Source: Microbacterium aurantiacum
GTDB taxonomy: Bacteria; Actinomycetota; Actinomycetes; Actinomycetales; Microbacteriaceae
Assembly: GCF_021654035.1 (NCBI RefSeq)
Contig: NZ_JAJPDW010000002.1
Span: 496,001-560,000 of the forward strand
DNA length: 64,000 nt
Reading direction: 5' to 3'
The translations under genes and the position numbers were made by a program. Position 1 is the stretch's first letter; every line of letters starts with the position of its first letter. This document shows positions 61,111-64,000 of this stretch, piece by piece. Under the pieces are notes generated by a model. The model saw only the letters and a list, made by a program, of their open reading frames with translations, had not been told where the DNA came from and made no database searches.

Positions 61111-61587
61111 TCAGCGACGCGAGGCGAGGTGCGCGCGCAGGTGCTCCACGACGAGGGCGTGGTCGTCGGCCTGGGGGAGGCCGGAGACGCCGACGGTGCC
61201 GACCATGCCGACGCCGGTGACGAGGATCGGGAAGACCCCGCCCGCCGCGGCGTAGACGCTCGGGTCCAGTCGCGAGTGCGTGTCGAAGTCCTGATCGCGG
61301 CTGCGGAAGAGCATGCCCACGCCGTACGACGAACGTCCGTACCGCCGGGCGACCCGCGCTTTCCGCTCGAGCCATTCGTCGTTGTCGGACGACGAGCCGG
61401 GGAGAGCGGTGTGGAACACCCGCGCCTCGCCGAGCGAGATGCCGATCACGATCGGAAGGCTGCGCTCCCGCGCGCTCTACCGGAGCGCGGACCCGAGGAT
61501 CCAGGCATCCTCCAGGTCGAAGCGGGGGAAGACGAGCTCGCGCTCCTCGTCCTCGATGCGGGATAGGGTCGCGGCGGCCTCGAACAT
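61111..61587 (-). pseudogene. UPF0303 (heme-degrading-domain-like) gene interrupted by an amber codon
   Basis: From ATG 61587 the frame reads MFEAAATLSRIEDEERELVF, continues to AWILGSALR, meets TAG at 61477-61479, then continues in the same frame SARERSLPIVIGISLGEARV, VFHTALPGSSSDNDEWLERK, YAAAGGVFPILVTG and VSGLPQADDHALVVEHL. Together these give the full, about 158-residue UPF0303 architecture with no shift. Only the single stop breaks it. Translation could restart at ATG 61449 and give a 112-residue C-terminal fragment. A sequencing error or read-through are alternatives. Confidence 0.8.
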
Positions 61588-61662
61588 AGGCCGAATCTAG
61601 CGCTGTTGCGAGCCGTTGCGGTCCGGATCGTCTCCCCGGTCAACGCACAGGTTCGATCGGAG

Positions 61663-61668
61663 TAACTT
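61663..61668 (+). promoter_or_regulatory. -10 element of probable leaderless gene at 61675
   Basis: TAACTT, six bases (TGACCC), then ATG 61675. No ribosome site is present. Confidence 0.5.
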
Positions 61669-61674
61669 TGACCC

Positions 61675-62634
61675 ATGGCGCGGGCGACACAGCGGATCAT
61701 TCTCGCTGTCGCCACGGCCGGATTCCTTCTCGGCGTAGGCCTGTTCCTCGGCGTCCTCGCCGCGGGCGCGTTCGCCCCGACCGTGCCGGAGCCGACCGGC
61801 CTACGCGATCCGGAACGCAACGCGCTGATGACCTGGTTCGCCCGCGGTGTGCTCGTCCTCGCTCTCGCGTGGCTCGTCATCGGCATGCTCGCCGCCCGCA
61901 CACGGCTCGTCGCACGGCCGGGTGCGGCTGCCGCGCGGGCGTCCTGGCTGTCCTCCACCCGTCCGTGGCGCGCGCGGGAGTCGACGCTCGGGATGCTCGA
62001 GCTCGACCGCTGGCTGATGTTCGCTGTCCCTTTGGCGCTCCTCATCGCCACGCGCCTCATCGAGGCGTCGTTCGTGCTCTGGATGCCGCTCCTCCTCACC
62101 GCCGCGGCGCTGATCCCCTTCGCCGTCGTGCTGCGACTGTTCATCTGGCATCGCTCGCCGTGGCCCGCGATCGCGTCAGCCGGCGGCGTCGTCGTCCTCC
62201 AGTGCGTGGTCGAACTCGCGGTGATCGCGGTCTCCGGCCCCGAGGTCGCGTGGACGGTCGTGTGGGCGGCTCCCGCGACCTCGACCCTGGTCGTCGCCGT
62301 GGGTGTCGCGCTGTTCGGATGGCTGTTCATCGCGATCGGGTGGGCACTCGAGGCGCAGATCGGCGCGCGCCGCGCGGCCGGCGCCGTCCTCGCGGCTTTC
62401 GGTGCGGGCCTCGCCGTGCCGGCCGTCATCCTCGGGTTCGTCGGCATCCGTTTCGCCGCCGCGACCTCCGCCGACGTCGAGCTCCTTCCCGCAGGTCTGG
62501 CACGCGTCCTCGACGCGATCGCGCTGCTCCCGGTGGGAGCGCCGTGGATCGCCGCGGGCGTCGCCGTCGTGATCGCCGTCGTCGGCGTGGTGCTCGCACG
62601 GATGCCGGAGCCGCAGCGCCTTCCCGTCCCGTGA
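61675..62634 (+). CDS. Multi-pass membrane protein of unknown function
   Basis: I do not recognise a family. The 319-residue product has about seven hydrophobic helices: near 9-30, 58-75, 117-130, 136-155, 165-185, 195-225 and 235-262, with a final one near 285-308. Short loops separate them. After the second helix there is an Arg-rich cytoplasmic loop (SSTRPWRARESTLGMLELDRW). There is no enzymatic motif. It has its own leaderless-type promoter and no coupled neighbour. Confidence 0.8.
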   Translation: MARATQRIILAVATAGFLLGVGLFLGVLAAGAFAPTVPEPTGLRDPERNALMTWFARGVLVLALAWLVIGMLAARTRLVARPGAAAARASWLSSTRPWRARESTLGMLELDRWLMFAVPLALLIATRLIEASFVLWMPLLLTAAALIPFAVVLRLFIWHRSPWPAIASAGGVVVLQCVVELAVIAVSGPEVAWTVVWAAPATSTLVVAVGVALFGWLFIAIGWALEAQIGARRAAGAVLAAFGAGLAVPAVILGFVGIRFAAATSADVELLPAGLARVLDAIALLPVGAPWIAAGVAVVIAVVGVVLARMPEPQRLPVP

Positions 62635-62661
62635 GGTCCGGACCGCCGGCGCTCGCCGCGG

Positions 62662-63069
62662 TCAGCGCGCGGTGAGGGTGCGGTCGAACGCGCCGCGGCG
62701 GGTCGAGACGATGTCTTTGCCGAGCGGCATGAGGGACACGGGGACGAGTTTGAAGTCGGCGATCCCGAGCGGGATGCCGATGATCGTGATGCACAGGGCG
62801 ATCCCCGAGATGATGTGGCCGAGCGCGAGCCACCATCCGGCCAGGATGACCCAGACGACGTTGCCGAGGAAGGACCCGACGCCCGCGGTCGGCTTGGAGA
62901 CGACCTCGCGGCCGAACGGCCACAGTGCGTACAGGCCGACCCGGAACGAGGCGATGCCCCAAGGGATGGTGACGATGAGGATGCACAGGAGCACCCCCGC
63001 GACCATGTAGCCGACGAAAAGCCAGAAACCGGCGAAGATCAGCCAGATGATGTTCAGGAGGGTGCGCAC
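62662..63069 (-). CDS. YccF-domain membrane protein
   Basis: The 135-residue product contains two YccF repeats, each with a hydrophobic helix and the pattern ITIP or IGIP: LLNIIWLIFAGFWLFVGYM then VTIPWGIASFRVGLYALWPFGRE, and GNVVWVILAGWWLALGHII then IIGIPLGIADFKL. Function is unknown. GTG 63069 has CACAAT six bases upstream, a weak match to the leaderless pattern. Confidence 0.88.
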   Translation of the reverse strand: MRTLLNIIWLIFAGFWLFVGYMVAGVLLCILIVTIPWGIASFRVGLYALWPFGREVVSKPTAGVGSFLGNVVWVILAGWWLALGHIISGIALCITIIGIPLGIADFKLVPVSLMPLGKDIVSTRRGAFDRTLTAR

Positions 63070-63121
63070 GCGCTCATTGTGCCAGGCGCTCCCGACACCC
63101 GGCTGGGTGCCCGTGGGGGCG

Positions 63122-63619
63122 TCAGTACTTCTCGAGCGGGTCGTACTCGTCCATGGCGAAGCAGGCGCTGAAGCCCGAGATCTGCAGGACCGTGTTGCCC
63201 TCGAGGGCGGCGATGCCGATCGAGAGTCCGTCCTCGTGGGCGAGATCGAGCGTGGGTGCCCCGCCGGACGTCGCACCCCGCTCGGGGGTCCAGCCCCCCT
63301 TCGCGGCCCACTCGTCGGCGATCCCGTCGAGCACGGCATCCGTGTCGGTGACCGGGGCGATCGACACCGTCATCGCGCCGGGCCAGATGAACCGCTCCGG
63401 ATCGGTGTCGCACGGCAGCAGGGTGGCCGTCTCGACGGTCCCGAGATCCTCGAGCGCGACATCCGCGGGAATCGACGACCGCAGGTCCGCCTGCGCCGCC
63501 AGGTACTCGGACTTCGCTTCGTCGAGGGTCATGGGGGTGCCTTCCGTGGGCTGCTGACAGGCGGTCAGCGTCGCGATCAGCACGGCCGCCGCCGCGACGA
63601 GGGTCACCCGCCTATTCAT
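63122..63619 (-). CDS. Predicted lipoprotein
   Basis: The 165-residue product starts with a lipoprotein signal (RRVTLVAAAAVLIATLTACQQ, lipobox LTAC). The mature part has no domain that I recognise. Two further cysteines (LLPCDTD and FSACFAM) may form a disulfide, and EDGLSIGIAALEGNTVLQIS suggests a beta-rich C-terminus. The ATG overlaps the stop of the upstream hydrolase-like gene by eight bases (ATGAATAG), so the two are coupled. Confidence 0.83.
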   Translation of the reverse strand: MNRRVTLVAAAAVLIATLTACQQPTEGTPMTLDEAKSEYLAAQADLRSSIPADVALEDLGTVETATLLPCDTDPERFIWPGAMTVSIAPVTDTDAVLDGIADEWAAKGGWTPERGATSGGAPTLDLAHEDGLSIGIAALEGNTVLQISGFSACFAMDEYDPLEKY

Positions 63620-64000
63620 GGATCTCCCTGTAGAGGTCGCGGAGGACCTCGCTGTTGCGCCGCGGCCCCTCGGTCACCCGCACGTGGTTGTCGAGCTCGT
63701 TCTGGATACCGAGGAAGGACGACGGGGTGTACTCGTGCTGTACGAACGCGGACGATTCCTGCGGGGTGTCGTAGAACGGGTTCAGGTAGTTGATGGCGTC
63801 GAATCCGTACTGGTGATGAGCGTAATCCGTGCCCTCGCGTGCGCTCCACCCGTCCTGGAGCCAGGACCCGGCGAGGGATTTCACCTGGTCGTACTCGGCT
63901 CCCGCGACTTCCGCGCTCGACAGGACGCTCATCCCGGCGCTGTGGGCGATGCCGACGCGGGTCGCCGAGGCGAGCTGCGCGTCGCTGCGCAGCCCGTCTT
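63612..64000 (-). CDS. C-terminal part of an alpha/beta-hydrolase-like protein (5' end outside window)
   Basis: The frame is open to the window end and covers about 129 residues. TRVGIAHSAGMSVLSSAEV near the start resembles a nucleophile elbow (AHSAG in place of GxSxG), as in DUF1023-type alpha/beta-hydrolases. The segment after it (DGWSAREGTDYAHHQYGFDA and TPQESSAFVQHEYTPSSF) has no known motif but contains two candidate catalytic His/Asp clusters. It is coupled to the lipoprotein gene. Family assignment is tentative because the N-terminal half is missing. Confidence 0.6.
   Translation of the reverse strand, partial: DGLRSDAQLASATRVGIAHSAGMSVLSSAEVAGAEYDQVKSLAGSWLQDGWSAREGTDYAHHQYGFDAINYLNPFYDTPQESSAFVQHEYTPSSFLGIQNELDNHVRVTEGPRRNSEVLRDLYREIHE

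Noticed and set aside
60902..61255. Plus-strand 117-codon open frame
   Set aside because: It runs through the tRNA-like sequence and the UPF0303 fragment, has no homology-like motif and no ribosome site.

Overview
This is a high-G+C (roughly 70 %) chromosomal segment of an actinobacterium. The most likely source is Microbacterium or a close relative in Microbacteriaceae. Support comes from the gene order glmS / acpS-alr-tsaE-tsaB-rimI-tsaD, frequent GTG starts, many 4-base GTGA or ATGA gene overlaps, the actinobacterial gene sets (guaB, guaB3 and guaA close together, a SURF1-like protein, LPXTG anchoring) and many genes whose -10 box sits 6-7 bases before the start codon, which suggests leaderless mRNAs.

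Layout. 0-13 kb: the 3' end of glmS; a giant sortase-anchored protein with three lamin-tail domains and a calcineurin-like phosphoesterase domain; a tightly coupled run acpS-alr-tsaE-tsaB-rimI-tsaD plus a Pro-rich membrane protein; a class I methyltransferase. Three copies of a 76-bp palindromic element lie between these genes. 13-24.2 kb: an iniBAC-like locus. It holds two Asn/Asp/Ser-rich repeat proteins sharing a core segment (one with an IniB-type N-terminus), a small acidic protein, two dynamin-like GTPases, a four-TM membrane protein, a large AAA/LuxR regulator and a membrane-anchored Hsp70-like protein with a Gly-rich tail. 24.4-24.8 kb: groES alone, under two CIRCE operators.

24.9-29.1 kb: a catabolic operon (ureohydrolase, NTF2-like protein, NCS1 permease, cyclase) facing a cupin-HTH regulator. 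29.1-33.1 kb: rarD, and a copper operon copZ-copA-csoR with its operator. 33.2-38.8 kb: a branched-chain amino-acid-type ABC system, with the binding protein convergent to livHMGF. 39-48.9 kb: guaB, a TMEM175-like channel, guaB3, a SURF1-like protein, an AraC/SDR pair, a DUF3817 protein, guaA and a glycosyltransferase. 49-53.3 kb: a CrtI/carotenoid-oxygenase pair and a TetR-controlled metallo-beta-lactamase-fold hydrolase. 53.3-64 kb: a TAP-like hydrolase that seems to have lost its nucleophile, a Bax-inhibitor-1 protein, a GDPD, an ABC exporter, a small phosphoesterase, several small membrane proteins, a tRNA-like sequence with a CAU anticodon, a UPF0303 gene broken by an amber codon, and the 3' part of an alpha/beta-hydrolase-like gene.

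The best candidate for an under-described system is the 13-24 kb locus. There a regulator and a transmembrane Hsp70-like protein are encoded beside a pair of bacterial dynamins and paired low-complexity proteins, with GC-palindromic motifs ahead of both repeat-protein genes. Other striking features are two families of short palindromic repeats (one now forms the 3' end of a coding gene), strong over-representation of the octamer GGATGCCG, and a consistent set of leaderless promoters. No stretch longer than about 300 bases lacks a gene; the larger gaps are described under their repeats and regulatory sites.
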